This document shows, piece after piece, positions 37,574 to 38,082 of a stretch of DNA of 38,082 nt (the first letter of the stretch is position 1; each line of letters begins with the position of its first letter). Under the pieces are notes generated by a model. That model was not told the origin of the DNA and searched no databases. It worked only from the letters and a program-made list of their open reading frames with translations. A program made the translations under genes and the position numbers. This stretch comes from Hirudo medicinalis (taxonomy: Eukaryota > Annelida > Clitellata > Hirudinida > Hirudinidae), in NCBI GenBank assembly GCA_011800805.1, contig MPNW01000557.1, positions 1 through 38,082 on the forward strand, written 5' to 3'.

Positions 37574-38082
37574 GTGAATTGTTGATGGACTCCGATTTTT
37601 TCAAAGACTTTGTGCTGGTGAATTATTAATTGGTAATAAATGTTTGGTTGTTTATTTACGCGAAATAATAACGTAATAATTATGAATTAAGAGTAATAAT
37701 AAAAAAATATTTATTTTAACATTTATTAAGTAATTAAAATATTTTTTTTTCAATTGATAAATATTAAATGTATTTATTACAATTTGCACATTCTATGACA
37801 AAATGTTTTTTATTTTTAATAATATTAATTAATAATTAAATATTATTATTAAACAATTTTGAATTTTATAACGAATATATCAATTATAACTATAAATATT
37901 AAAATAATTAATGTAACAATTTTATTATTATTATTATTATTATTATATAACAAGATAAAGTGAATAATTAATATTATGACTAATATTATTTATAACAAAT
38001 AGGATGACTAATTATAGTATTCGGAATTCCCGTGACGCATGCAAAACAGCACAGGCGCAAGATCGATGGATGGAGATGCTTT
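37574..38082. other. AT-rich right edge
   Basis: No gene recognised. ATT triplets occur at about 37920-37947, with poly-A/T tracts. The last 60 bases are less AT-rich and may approach the next feature beyond the window. Confidence 0.4.

Overview
The window is animal nuclear DNA. It is AT-rich, with spliced genes using GT-AG introns, abundant microsatellites and minisatellites, dispersed repeats, a decayed non-LTR reverse-transcriptase fragment and short TTAGGG telomere-type tracts. TTAGGG rather than TTAGG argues against arthropods. A clear TBC1D23 orthologue and ZYG11/ZER1-like genes place it in Metazoa. The overall look suggests a lophotrochozoan, perhaps an annelid or mollusc, but the species cannot be fixed from the sequence alone.

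Layout. 1-5.5 kb: two tandem minus-strand genes of the ZYG11/ZER1 leucine-rich-repeat family (Cullin-2 ubiquitin ligase receptors); the left one runs off the window edge, the other can be modelled whole in 12 exons. 5.5-8.1 kb: repeat-rich intergenic DNA with a reverse-transcriptase fossil and two copies of a dispersed repeat. 8.1-16.2 kb: a 16-exon TBC1D23 gene on the minus strand (784 residues, every exon joining in frame), whose introns carry most of the simple repeats, including a 19-bp-unit minisatellite of about 750 bp. 16.6-29.9 kb: a cluster of six paralogous CMGC-type (DYRK/HIPK-like) protein kinase genes. Five have no introns in the coding region, one of them broken by a single-base shift in an A7 run; the sixth has three introns and an acidic N-terminal extension. 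A small CENP-B/pogo-type helix-turn-helix ORF sits between two members, bracketed by a short direct repeat. 30.1-30.6 kb: a 166-residue unknown protein. 30.7-38.1 kb: AT-rich DNA without recognisable coding exons, but with three convincing TATA promoters, a TOP-like first exon, a miRNA-like hairpin and long ATC/ATT/AT repeats.

Biology. TBC1D23 tethers endosome-derived vesicles at the trans-Golgi; its GAP finger residues are absent here, as in the family. The ZYG11/ZER1-like proteins keep the N-terminal box and LRRs but have a much shortened ARM region. The kinases keep Lys, HxD and DFG but replace the HRD arginine by Gly/Asn/Ser and lack the DYRK/HIPK activation-loop tyrosine. This looks like a local, lineage-specific expansion, and it is the most unusual coding content of the window.
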